Shown here: piece by piece, positions 16,249 through 24,327 of the stretch
Layout of the letters: each line of letters starts with the position of its first letter
Numbering within the stretch: the first letter of the stretch is position 1
Assembly: GCA_022800755.1 (NCBI GenBank)
Contig: JAAWQX010000030.1
Location: forward strand, 1 to 64,000
Direction: 5' to 3'
DNA length: 64,000 bases
Source: Oscillospiraceae bacterium
GTDB lineage: Bacteria > Bacillota > Clostridia > Oscillospirales > Oscillospiraceae
Program-made: the position numbers and the translations under genes
The notes under the pieces: model-generated
What the model was told of the DNA's origin: nothing
What the model saw: the letters and a program-made list of their open reading frames with translations, nothing else
The model's database searches: none

Positions 16249-16898
16249 CTGAGACTGGGCTTTTTGGCTTCAATCGCATTTCCGGAATTTGCATCCACAT
16301 TCACATAAGAGGGCGTTGACAAATCCGCTTTCTTTGCCAGGACCAGGAAAGATGCCAAGCCCAGAACAGCGAGGATGCCCAGCAGATATGCATTATACCA
16401 CTGCGCACCGTCGTTCTTCGCCGCAAGGATACCCGCCAATTGCAGCAGAATCATGCTACCGATATTGATAACAACATTGTAGTTCGCAATGCGCTGAGAG
16501 CGTTAGTCTGCGGGGAAGTGGTCGCTCAAAATACCGTTAATCAGGGGAATGTAAGTACCGATACCGTAGCCGCCCATAGCGCCCGCTACCAGATACAGAT
16601 TGAATGGGCCATGGACCCGGCCGTTCAGGTAATAAACCACACAATGCAGGATCATTGCGATGATTGAAGTGGATAACAATGTCACTTTGTTCCGTCCCAC
16701 GGAAACGGGGCCGATCACAAATGCGAAAATCAGCGCGGTCAAATTTGGGATCGTCACCAGCAAGGACACTGTTGTAGGCGCGACGTCCGGATACGCTAAG
16801 CCAACGTACGCTCTAGTCACCTGTGCGATGAAGGTCATCAGGAAGAACAGAACAAACGCGTAGACAGACATCATTACTTGTTTTTGTCGGGTTGTCAT
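16218..16898 (-). pseudogene. MFS transporter remnant: internal stop and missing C-terminal half
   Basis: The N-terminal half of a major facilitator carrier is visible: MTTRQKQVMMSVYAFVLFFL..., five to six hydrophobic segments, and GRNKVTLLS as the A-loop. An in-frame TAA at 16503-16505 interrupts it after LSDHFPAD. The same frame continues (RSQRIANYNVVINIGSMILL) to the central loop, then ends at the junction with the CoA-transferase. A normal 12-helix MFS needs about 200 more residues. It probably imported the substrate of this operon. The gene starts at 16898 with GAGGAGAAAA upstream and follows the Fe-ADH by about 50 bases. Confidence 0.8.
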
Positions 16899-16948
16899 GT
16901 GTATTTTCTCCTCTCTTTTATGTCATTCATGGGCGTTCGCCCAACAGC

Positions 16949-18109
16949 TTACTTGATATAGCGTGCCAGAGAAATCTTGTAAAGCTGGTAAAGCTCGTCA
17001 CGGGTCAACTGCTCGGGGTTGCTGGGCATACGTCCGGTCGCCATGAAGTCATCCGTCCACTGTTGCAATTCAGCTTCCGTCACCTGAATATCAATGTGAC
17101 GGTTAATGAAATCATTGCAATAATCAGCAAATTCATCGGAATTGGCAAATCCGCACTGCTCAACGATGGGCTTGACCAGGCTTTGGTCCTTGAACCCGCG
17201 AATATATTCGCCCAGGAACACTGCGCAAGACAGGCCATGGTTCACATGCTTGATATGAGACAGCGGATATCCCATGCCATGGGGAAGCGTTGTGGAGCTG
17301 TTCGTGGAAGAAAACGCCATACCCTGAACCGCGGAATGGAGCATAATCTTGTCGTAGTCCTCCTCGCTGAGGTTGCCGGAGGCCATGCCGTCCTTGAAAT
17401 CTTTGAACAGGGAGAATCCGAACTCGGCAAACAATCTGTTCATACGATTGTGGTTGTTGTGCAGATAAGATTCCACGCCGTGCGCCAGTGCATCAAACAC
17501 GCCGGTATGCAAAATCATATCAGGCGCCGTTTCAACATAGCGGGGGTCCAAAAACGCCGCCACGCAATACACCCAAGGGAATATTGCCAATTTGGTGTGG
17601 ATATCTGCGCGCGTCATAACCGCGTAAGGAGACAGCTCAGACGCAGTACCGGCAGTGGTAGGCACGCAGATAACGTTGAGCTTACACTGGGTTTTGATGT
17701 TCTCATAGGGGGTAACTTTCCGGTAAAGGACCTCGTAGGGGTCTGCATCCTCAGGCGAATCCAGCAACACGCCCACAGCCTTGGCGGTGTCCAGCGAGGA
17801 ACCGCCGCCCACGCCAATCAGCAGGTCAGCGCCAAAAGGCCGCACCTGTTTCGCTGTTCTTGCGCAGGTTTCCACAGGAGGATCAATCTCCACCTCGTCT
17901 ACCAGCAGATAGGGGATCCCCTCTTTTTTCAGGGCGTTTTCCACGTCAATCACAGACTGATGTCTGCCTTCAGACAAACGGCCACCCAGGTGCGGGCCCG
18001 TGAACACAACAGCCTTGGAACCGTAAGTCTTGAATAACTCAGTATTCTTCTCTATGCAGTTCCTGCCGAAGTACGCAGCGGTCTGAAGATTAAAGCGAAA
18101 ATCTTTCAT
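16949..18109 (-). CDS. Iron-containing alcohol dehydrogenase (386 aa)
   Basis: A group III (Fe-ADH) fold: GVGGGSSLDTAKA (99-111) binds NAD(P), PTTAGTASE follows, and the metal ligands D206 and H210 (FDALAHGVES), H277 (LPHGMGYPLSH) and H291 (VNHG) are all present with the FucO-like spacing of 14 between the last two. It should interconvert an alcohol and aldehyde or ketone. The ATG at 18109 (MKDFRFN) has AAAAGGAGA upstream. It is the first gene of the minus-strand run with the MFS, CoA-transferase and SDR. It is divergent from a frameshifted paralogue at 18301. Confidence 0.85.
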   Translation of the reverse strand: MKDFRFNLQTAAYFGRNCIEKNTELFKTYGSKAVVFTGPHLGGRLSEGRHQSVIDVENALKKEGIPYLLVDEVEIDPPVETCARTAKQVRPFGADLLIGVGGGSSLDTAKAVGVLLDSPEDADPYEVLYRKVTPYENIKTQCKLNVICVPTTAGTASELSPYAVMTRADIHTKLAIFPWVYCVAAFLDPRYVETAPDMILHTGVFDALAHGVESYLHNNHNRMNRLFAEFGFSLFKDFKDGMASGNLSEEDYDKIMLHSAVQGMAFSSTNSSTTLPHGMGYPLSHIKHVNHGLSCAVFLGEYIRGFKDQSLVKPIVEQCGFANSDEFADYCNDFINRHIDIQVTEAELQQWTDDFMATGRMPSNPEQLTRDELYQLYKISLARYIK

Positions 18110-18246
18110 TGTGTTCTTTCTCCTTTTCAAAAAATACAACCTTGCTCCACGAATTGCCAATAAATTGACTATCTGAGAAAATCATAGCCGTTCGACGGTT
18201 TTTTGTAAAATACTCTGTCTCGATAGAAACAATCGAATTCTTCTAA

Positions 18247-18275
18247 TTTACATCAGCGCATTTGATTGTTATACT
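18247..18275 (+). promoter_or_regulatory. Promoter of the second Fe-ADH/TRAP unit
   Basis: TTTACA (18247-18252) and TATACT (18270-18275) with a 17-base spacer. A small dyad TCGAT...ATCGA (18220-18236) lies just upstream in the divergent gap and may be an operator. Confidence 0.6.
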
Positions 18276-18300
18276 ATTGTCAAAGAAAGGAGCGTTTCGC

Positions 18301-19444
18301 ATGGCAAGTTTTCGATATAATACGCAAACTGCGTGCTTTTGCGGAGAGGGTTATGTAAAGGAGCAAAGCAGCACTGTTTCACCGCTACGGGGCGAAAGCG
18401 GCAATCATTACTTCCAAATTTGCCCCCGGCTGCCGTAACTATGCGCTGGAAGACGTGACAAGTGCTCTGGATTCGCAAGGCATCGCGTACATCATACTCG
18501 ATCATGTGCAGGAAAATCCCCCGGTCGAAAGCGTGACGGAAATGGCGCAGACGTGCAGGGAATTCGGAACGGAGTTCCTCATCGCCATCGGCGGAGGGGC
18601 TTCCATCAACAGCGCAAAAGCAATTTCTCTTCTTTTAAAGCATCCCAGCAAAGACCCTTATGCGGTGTTTTACGGATATGCCGGCCCTTCGGAAAGCATC
18701 AAAACCGAGTCTGATATTCCGGTATTCACGATTCCGACCACTGCCGGAACCGGCGCAGAAGTCACTGGTTTCGCCGTACTCACCCGGGCAGATACGGATA
18801 CAAAGCTGTCCATGTATCCGGTGGTGTTTTGTGAGGCCGCCTTTTTAGATCCCCGCTACATTCGGGAATCCTCTTTGTTCCTGCTTCGCTCCGGTGCGAT
18901 GGACGCTCTAGCTCACGGCGTGGAAACTTATCTGCATGTAGGCAGCAACATCATCAACCGTTCCGTAGCAGAAATCGGTTTTCGGCTGTTCACACAGTAT
19001 AAAGACGCGCTGCTGAATGACTCTCTCCACGGTGATGATCATCAAAACATGCAGATTGCGTCCTTTATGATGGGCATGGCATTCATGCAGTCCAGTACAA
19101 CCATCCCCCACGGGATGGGGTATCCCCTTTCCCACTATAAGCGGGTCAATCACGGCATTGCCTGTGCTGCTTTTCTGGGCGAATATCTCAAGGGCTTCCA
19201 TGACCAGTCCTTGGTCCTCCCCATCGCAAACGCCTGTGGCTTTGTGGACACTGACGCTTTTGCGGCGTATTTGCGGGAAATCGTCCGGCAGGAACTGCAT
19301 ATCACCGTAACGATGGAGGAAATTGAAAAGTGGACCGACGATTTCATGAAACTGGATTTCCGTCTGGCAAGCAACCCCGAACCACTGAGACGGGAAGATA
19401 TCCGCCGGATTTACATTAATTCCCTCCGGCCATGTCTCACATAA
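18301..19444 (+). pseudogene. Second iron-containing alcohol dehydrogenase, frameshifted near its start
   Basis: From the ATG at 18301 (AGGAGC upstream) the product begins MASFRYNTQTACFCGEGYVK, collinear with the Fe-ADH at 16949-18109, but the frame fails after KEQSS (about 18381). The correct frame resumes at once as LFHRYGAKAAII and runs to the stop at 19442-19444. A single extra base near GCAGCACTG explains it. The rest keeps GGGASINSAKA, the DALAHGVET ligand pair, IPHGMGYPLSH and VNHG. Unless read through, only an internal start (18455) could be used, losing the N-terminal nucleotide-binding strands. The two Fe-ADHs are clearly paralogues arranged head to head. Confidence 0.75.
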
Positions 19445-19456
19445 GGCGGTGAACGT

Positions 19457-20812
19457 ATGGCTTGGTTATACATTGGCCTGTTAGTGTTCTATGTGATGGT
19501 GATGTTCGTATTCGTCAGACGACCCATGTACGAAGCCGTCGCGACGGCGTTTTTACTGCTGTGCCTGATTTCCGGGAAGCTCACCAGCATCGGCACTTAT
19601 CTGCTGAATGCGGCAAATACGTATCTGTTGTTCAGCATCGCCGCATTCATCATCTTCTCTCTGGTATTTGAGAAAACCGGAGTGATTGATGATTTAATCA
19701 ATATCGTTGTAGCTTTGGTAGGGCGCTTCAGCGGCGGCGCGGGCTATGTGGCTCTGGCAACCTCCGCAGTGATGGGTACGCTTTGCGGCAGCGCCCCCGG
19801 TACAGCCGCAGCGGTCGGTGTGACTACGATCTCCACCATGAAAAAGACCGGGTTTTCCTCGGAACTGGCCGCCGCTGTTGAATCTGCGGCGAGTTGTCTC
19901 GGCCCGGTCATTCCACCGGCAGGTGCCATCACCGCAATGTTCGCGTTTTTAGAGGCCCTCTATCCCGGTCGATTCACCTTCTCCCAGTTCTGGCTGTTGG
20001 CTTATGCGGTGGCGTTCTGGTTTATTCTCCACCGTGTGGTTACATTATTCTTCCTGATTCGCCGGGAGTTGGTGAAACCCATACCAAAAGAAGATCGCCT
20101 GAGCGTAAGACAGGCCTTAAGGGACGGATGGCGCTCCATCATCGTTCCTCTGGCAATTTTTATCCCATTTCTAATTGACGCCCTGCTGAAAGACACATTC
20201 ATTGCCGCACGGTTGGGAGCGGCCTCCGGAGGGTTTACGAATATCCTGTTGACCGTGATTCCAAGTGTTGCGTCAGTCATCGCCATTTTGATCTATGTGA
20301 CAGGTGGGAAGAGGTTTTCCCTTCAGACTGCTCTCGCCTTGTTTCAAGACAACATCACCGGTATCGCGCCAATCATCGTCATGGCTTTTGCCGGCTTCTC
20401 CATTACGGAGCTGTTTGAAGACCTTGGTGTTACAGAAAGCATCAGCGCATCTCTCGCCACAATGCATCTTCCGTTGTGGTTTGTGGTCATCATCGTTCCT
20501 TTGATCTTCACGGTTTTAGGCATGTTTATTGAGCCCTTTTCGCTCATTATCATGTTCGGCGGTATTTTTGTCTCTCTGGCAGATTCGGTGGGTATCCACC
20601 CCATGCTGGCCGCTATGATGTTCAACGCCATGACCTGCGGTCTTGCGCCTATGACACCACCGTTCGCGTTATCTCAATTCGTTTGTATGGGAATCGCGGA
20701 ATCCGATTTCAAAGCGACTTCCAAGCAATCGATCGTTTGGTGCATCGGGCACTATGTCCTGATTGTACTTTGCATGTTCGGTCTGATCCCAATGTTTGGA
20801 ACATTGATATGA
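19457..20812 (+). CDS. TRAP-type large permease (DctM-like, 451 aa)
   Basis: A polytopic membrane protein with about twelve hydrophobic segments. The repeat signature GSAPGTAAAVGVTTISTMKK followed by SAASCLGPVIPPAGAI is the substrate/Na+ re-entrant motif of TRAP large subunits, and the second half ends in APMTPPFALSQF. It imports an organic acid when paired with a small subunit and a binding protein. Start ATG 13 bases after the Fe-ADH stop, followed 9 bases later by a small membrane protein, so all are one transcript. No periplasmic-type binding protein is encoded here; that would have to come from elsewhere, for example 34811-35890. Confidence 0.75.
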   Translation: MAWLYIGLLVFYVMVMFVFVRRPMYEAVATAFLLLCLISGKLTSIGTYLLNAANTYLLFSIAAFIIFSLVFEKTGVIDDLINIVVALVGRFSGGAGYVALATSAVMGTLCGSAPGTAAAVGVTTISTMKKTGFSSELAAAVESAASCLGPVIPPAGAITAMFAFLEALYPGRFTFSQFWLLAYAVAFWFILHRVVTLFFLIRRELVKPIPKEDRLSVRQALRDGWRSIIVPLAIFIPFLIDALLKDTFIAARLGAASGGFTNILLTVIPSVASVIAILIYVTGGKRFSLQTALALFQDNITGIAPIIVMAFAGFSITELFEDLGVTESISASLATMHLPLWFVVIIVPLIFTVLGMFIEPFSLIIMFGGIFVSLADSVGIHPMLAAMMFNAMTCGLAPMTPPFALSQFVCMGIAESDFKATSKQSIVWCIGHYVLIVLCMFGLIPMFGTLI

Positions 20813-20821
20813 GGTGACTTC

Positions 20822-21103
20822 ATGAAACAAAAACTCATTCAAGTGACACGTACTATATTTGCCTACGGTATGGCTGTTTTGATGGTGGTCACCTTTCTGG
20901 TCGCGCTCTGCTATCTTTCTGCCTTCATAGTCGGATTGCCCATGTCAGAGATGATCTGTGGATTCCTGAATACGTATATTCTCCCCTATGTTTATATCGC
21001 AGGGATTGCATTTTGTATCTTGGGTGTGTTCAATATGTATCTTTGCAAAACTCATGTATTTCTGTTGGATACCTCCTCAAAAAAGGGTCGCGGCCCGCAT
21101 TGA
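20822..21103 (+). CDS. Small membrane protein, probable TRAP accessory (93 aa)
   Basis: Two long hydrophobic segments (about residues 12-38 and 48-72) and a basic C-terminal tail. It begins 9 bases after the large permease with GAGGTGA as ribosome site. It is shorter than a typical DctQ small permease (about 160 aa, four helices), so it is either a reduced small subunit or an unrelated partner. The assignment is by position. Confidence 0.6.
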   Translation: MKQKLIQVTRTIFAYGMAVLMVVTFLVALCYLSAFIVGLPMSEMICGFLNTYILPYVYIAGIAFCILGVFNMYLCKTHVFLLDTSSKKGRGPH

Positions 21104-21145
21104 GTTGTGGTATACTAATCACAAACTTTAATGGAGGCTATCTAT

Positions 21146-21622
21146 ATGAATAAAGTATTGGTTGCGTATTTCAGCCCCACTGGAACCACCAAACAAATCG
21201 CAAAAACCTTGGCAGCTGTGGTGGATGGAGATTTATACGAAATCACGCCCGCACAACCATATACAGACGCAGATTTGGACTGGACGAATCCAAAGAGCCG
21301 CAGCAGTATTGAAATGAATGACGCGGCATTTCGCCCCGCAATCACCGGGAAAGTTCAAAGCATGGAACAATATGATACGATTTTTCTGGGATTCCCAATT
21401 TGGTGGTATATTGCTCCGAGTATTATTAATACGTTTTTAGAACAATACAATTTGACCGGCAAAACCATTATTCCCTTTGCCACCTCCGGCAGCAGCGGCA
21501 TGGGCAAGACAGACGCAGCCTTACAAAACTCCTGCCCCGGCGCTTCACTCAAAGATGGAAAACGCTTTCCTGCAGGAGTATCCGAAAGCGAATTGAAAAA
21601 ATGGGCAAATAGCGTGATATAA
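21146..21622 (+). CDS. Flavodoxin (158 aa)
   Basis: The FMN-phosphate loop is SPTGTTKQ at the N-terminus (MNKVLVAYFSPTGTT). The later loops FLGFPIWWYIAPSIINTF and FATSGSSGMGK match long-chain/Flavodoxin_4 proteins of gut anaerobes. The ATG at 21146 has GGAGG upstream. It is a soluble low-potential electron carrier. Its neighbours are dehydrogenases and a flavoenzyme region, so it may supply or accept electrons for the reductive steps. A strong terminator follows, so it ends this plus-strand unit. Confidence 0.85.
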   Translation: MNKVLVAYFSPTGTTKQIAKTLAAVVDGDLYEITPAQPYTDADLDWTNPKSRSSIEMNDAAFRPAITGKVQSMEQYDTIFLGFPIWWYIAPSIINTFLEQYNLTGKTIIPFATSGSSGMGKTDAALQNSCPGASLKDGKRFPAGVSESELKKWANSVI

Positions 21623-21645
21623 CCTTCCTGCTTTCCAGTTAAATC

Positions 21646-21683
21646 AAACAAGAAGACATCCCTATAGATGTCTTCTTGTTTTT
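21646..21683 (+). terminator. Terminator of the flavodoxin gene
   Basis: AACAAGAAGACATC and GATGTCTTCTTGTT arms, followed by TTT. Confidence 0.9.
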
Positions 21684-21724
21684 CATTCCGTTCAGATATA
21701 GCAAACAGGCATAATGATGTATTT

Positions 21725-21764
21725 GATATAAGTATTTGCTATCCAAGCGAAGCCACGGTAAAAT
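21725..21764 (+). promoter_or_regulatory. LysR-type box 1 with promoter, upstream of the SLH-flavodoxin gene
   Basis: GATA-N11-TATC (21725-21743) is the T-N11-A form of a LysR binding site. A -10-like TAAAAT (21759-21764) follows after 15 bases. The block matches one at 23985-24024 in sequence and in the 15-base spacing to the -10, so both are probably read by the LysR protein encoded at 23020-23919. Confidence 0.65.
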
Positions 21765-21826
21765 GGCGGCAAACTCAGGCGGTGAAGCAAAAAGCGCCGC
21801 TCAAATCAACAAGGAGTGAATCAAGG

Positions 21827-22975
21827 ATGAAAAACATCAAACGCCTGTGGGCTTTGTTCCTGGCCATTATTATGGTGCTGACCACAGTCATCACGGGATG
21901 CGCCGTTGGAGAAACCAGTCTGTTCGATGACGTGCCGGACAATGCCTGGTACACCGAAGCAGTAAAATATTGCCAGGAAAACGGGTTGATGCGCAGCACT
22001 TCTGCCGTCAGCTTTGAGCCAAACGGCGTCATGACCCGTGCCATGCTGGCCGCGGTGCTGTATCGGCAGGCCGGGGAACCCGCCGTCGCCGGAACGGACA
22101 ATTTCACTGACACGATGGACGATGTCTGGTATTCCGACGCCATCCTTTGGGCGACCCAAAACGGAATCATCAGTGGTTACGGCAACGGGCTGTTCGGCAC
22201 CGACGATCCGGTGACCCGGGAACAGCTTGTGGCCATTCTCTGGCGGCTTGCCGGTAGCCCCTCCGTGAATCACAGTGTGACTTTTACTGATCAGGGAAGC
22301 ATTTCAGCCTATGCCGTAGCTGCCGTGGCATGGGCCAAGGAAAACAACGTCATAAACGGCAAAAGCAGAAACCACTTTGATCCCCATGGCAACGCGACCC
22401 GGGCAGAAGTCGCCGTTGTGCTGATGAATCGGGCTGCAGCTGCGGAGTCCTCCCCCGCACCCACAAAGGCGCACATTCTGGTGGCGTATTTCTCCGCTAC
22501 CAATAACACAGAGAGTATTGCCAACCACATTAAGAATACTTTGGGAGATTCTGCCGACCTGTATGAAATCGTGCCAGAAACACCGTATAGCTCTGCCGAC
22601 TTAAATTACACCGACAATTCCAGCCGGGCCAACCGGGAACAGAATGACCCCGGCGCACGGCCCGCCATTGACGGCACTGTTGACAATATGGCGCAGTACG
22701 ATGTGATTTTCCTGGGCTATCCCATCTGGCATGGGCAGGCGCCCAAGATCATGTATACCTTCGTGGAAAGTTATGACCTGTCCGGCAAGACCATTGTCCC
22801 CTTCTGCACCTCCGGCAGCAGCGGGATCGGTTCCAGCGCCACCAATCTTGCGGCAGCCTCCACCGGCGCCGAATGGCGCCCCGGCAATCGTTTTTCCGGG
22901 AGTGCCAGCCAAGACACCGTGACCGATTGGGTAAATGGTCTGGATATTAACCGTTCGGAAAATCCAAATGGCTGA
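21827..22975 (+). CDS. Surface lipoprotein: SLH domains fused to a flavodoxin domain (382 aa)
   Basis: The ATG at 21827 has AAGGAG upstream. The product begins MKNIKRLWALFLAIIMVLTTVITGCAVG, a lipoprotein signal with the lipobox cysteine at residue 26. Three SLH domains follow (about 30-75, 85-135, 145-195; GVMTRAMLAAVLYR, DPVTREQLVAILWR, GNATRAEVAVVLMN). From about residue 215 there is a complete flavodoxin domain (ILVAYFSATNNTESIA, DVIFLGYPIWHGQAPK, FCTSGSSGIGSS). This places a flavin-binding electron carrier outside the membrane, tied to lipid and cell wall. It is controlled by LysR box 1. The flavodoxin half is close in pattern to the protein at 21146. Confidence 0.85.
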   Translation: MKNIKRLWALFLAIIMVLTTVITGCAVGETSLFDDVPDNAWYTEAVKYCQENGLMRSTSAVSFEPNGVMTRAMLAAVLYRQAGEPAVAGTDNFTDTMDDVWYSDAILWATQNGIISGYGNGLFGTDDPVTREQLVAILWRLAGSPSVNHSVTFTDQGSISAYAVAAVAWAKENNVINGKSRNHFDPHGNATRAEVAVVLMNRAAAAESSPAPTKAHILVAYFSATNNTESIANHIKNTLGDSADLYEIVPETPYSSADLNYTDNSSRANREQNDPGARPAIDGTVDNMAQYDVIFLGYPIWHGQAPKIMYTFVESYDLSGKTIVPFCTSGSSGIGSSATNLAAASTGAEWRPGNRFSGSASQDTVTDWVNGLDINRSENPNG

Positions 22976-22989
22976 ATGTTCAACCGCAA

Positions 22990-23021
22990 AAAGAAGGGCA
23001 CCGTATCCGGTGCCCTTCTTT
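22990..23021. terminator. Shared terminator of convergent SLH-flavodoxin and lysR genes
   Basis: AAAGAAGGGCACCG and CGGTGCCCTTCTTT arms with A- and T-ends on both sides. Confidence 0.85.
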
Positions 23022-23919
23022 ATATATTCTCTGTCTTGGATGAAATCTCCGCACGCATCAGTTCTAAAAATTTAGCGACTGCCGGCGAAAATGTTTGATA
23101 CCGTTTCCATGCCAAAAACAGGTCAACTTCCAATCGCGGCGATAAAGGCCGATAGCATAAGCAGCTATCCCCGCCGGTATTGATGAGCCCTTGCAGGGTC
23201 ACCGCCAAACCCAAGCCTTCCTCTACCATAAGAGAAGCATTATAAATCAAATTGTGTGTGCTTATCACATTGAGCTGGTCAAGGCTTTTCCCCAACCAGT
23301 TCAAAAAGGGACTGCCATCCTTGATTTGCCGGGAGATGAGCAGCGGCTCCTGATATAAGTCTTCCGGCCTTACAACAGACTTTTGCGCCAGAGGATGATC
23401 TTTACGCATGAGTACGCTCCACGTATCTCTTTGCGGCAAAAGGAGCGTTTCATACTTCTTTTGGGAATCCGGTTCCCCTACTAAAACAGCAAAATCAATG
23501 AGCCCTTTCTCCAACCGCTCCACAATGTCTACACGGTCGCCGCTAACGATGTGCAGGTGTATATCGGGAAAGTGTTGCACCAGCACGCCTGCCGTTTGAG
23601 CAATCAACTTCATTCCCTCCGTCTCTCCGGCACCGATGTAAACATCTCCCGCAAGAAACTCTTCCGTTAAGGTAAGTTCTTTGACCGTCCGATCCGCCAA
23701 ATCAACAATCTCTTCCGCACGCTTGCGGAGAAACATTCCGTCTTCCGTCAATGTGATCTTTCTCTGTCCCCGGATAAATAGGGTCTTGCCCAACTCGTCT
23801 TCCAGATCCTTGAGCTGCCTCGAAAGGGACGGTTGGGAAGTATGCAGCGCCGCTGCCGCGCGAGAAATGTTTTCCTCCCGGGCCACTGCCAGAAAGTACC
23901 GTAACACACGCAGTTCCAA
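23020..23919 (-). CDS. LysR-family transcriptional regulator (299 aa)
   Basis: The N-terminal winged helix (MELRVLRYFLAVAREENISRAAAALHTSQPSLSRQLKDLEDELGKTLF) and a periplasmic-binding-like effector domain (about 90-290) are typical. The start is a TTG at 23917-23919 with an AGGGGTGA site. It is divergent from the 76-aa protein/CMD-cupin pair and convergent with the SLH-flavodoxin gene. Matching T-N11-A boxes lie before both targets, so it probably activates them in response to a small molecule that may be the pathway substrate. Confidence 0.9.
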   Translation of the reverse strand: MELRVLRYFLAVAREENISRAAAALHTSQPSLSRQLKDLEDELGKTLFIRGQRKITLTEDGMFLRKRAEEIVDLADRTVKELTLTEEFLAGDVYIGAGETEGMKLIAQTAGVLVQHFPDIHLHIVSGDRVDIVERLEKGLIDFAVLVGEPDSQKKYETLLLPQRDTWSVLMRKDHPLAQKSVVRPEDLYQEPLLISRQIKDGSPFLNWLGKSLDQLNVISTHNLIYNASLMVEEGLGLAVTLQGLINTGGDSCLCYRPLSPRLEVDLFLAWKRYQTFSPAVAKFLELMRAEISSKTENI

Positions 23920-23984
23920 AAAATCACCCCTTTTGACCAGTTTATCATCGCAAAGCTATATCTGTCAAGCATGATAAAGTATTT

Positions 23985-24024
23985 AATATAAGCATTTGAT
24001 ATCGCAGCGAACCAGCCTTATAAT
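23985..24024 (+). promoter_or_regulatory. LysR-type box 2 with promoter, upstream of the CMD-cupin unit
   Basis: AATA-N11-TATC (23985-24003) followed after 15 bases by TATAAT (24019-24024). Over about 32 bases it is nearly identical to box 1 at 21719-21750. It lies in the divergent gap next to lysR, the usual site of autoregulation and target activation. Confidence 0.7.
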
Positions 24025-24046
24025 AAACGCAAAGGAGGCCTGAAGG

Positions 24047-24277
24047 ATGTTCCCTCCCATGACTGAGAACGAAATCCGGCAGAATCTGATTGACGCAGGC
24101 TGTGATGACCGGCTGATTCAAAGCTATATGACAGCGATGAAGGCAAATGATTGCCATAAATGCCTTCGACTGTTGGAGCGCAGGCGCTGTGCTTTGCTGG
24201 ATGAAATTCATGCCGCAGAGAAACGGCTGAGCTGTCTGGATTATCTGCGTTACCAACTAAGGAAAAGCCAGCACTGA
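24047..24277 (+). CDS. Small helical protein (76 aa), MerR-C-terminus-like
   Basis: A short charged protein (MTENEIRQNLIDAGCDDRLI...HKCLRLLERRRCALLDEIHAAEKRLSCLDYLRYQLRK) whose second half is a leucine-heptad helix like the dimerisation helix of MerR regulators. It has no DNA-binding N-terminus. AAGGAGG is 8 bases upstream. It is the first gene behind LysR box 2 and 50 bases before the CMD-cupin gene. The function is unknown. Confidence 0.65.
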   Translation: MFPPMTENEIRQNLIDAGCDDRLIQSYMTAMKANDCHKCLRLLERRRCALLDEIHAAEKRLSCLDYLRYQLRKSQH

Positions 24278-24327
24278 AAGGCTTTACATTCTGAAATACA
24301 ATCAAATTATTTTTAGGAGGAACGATT

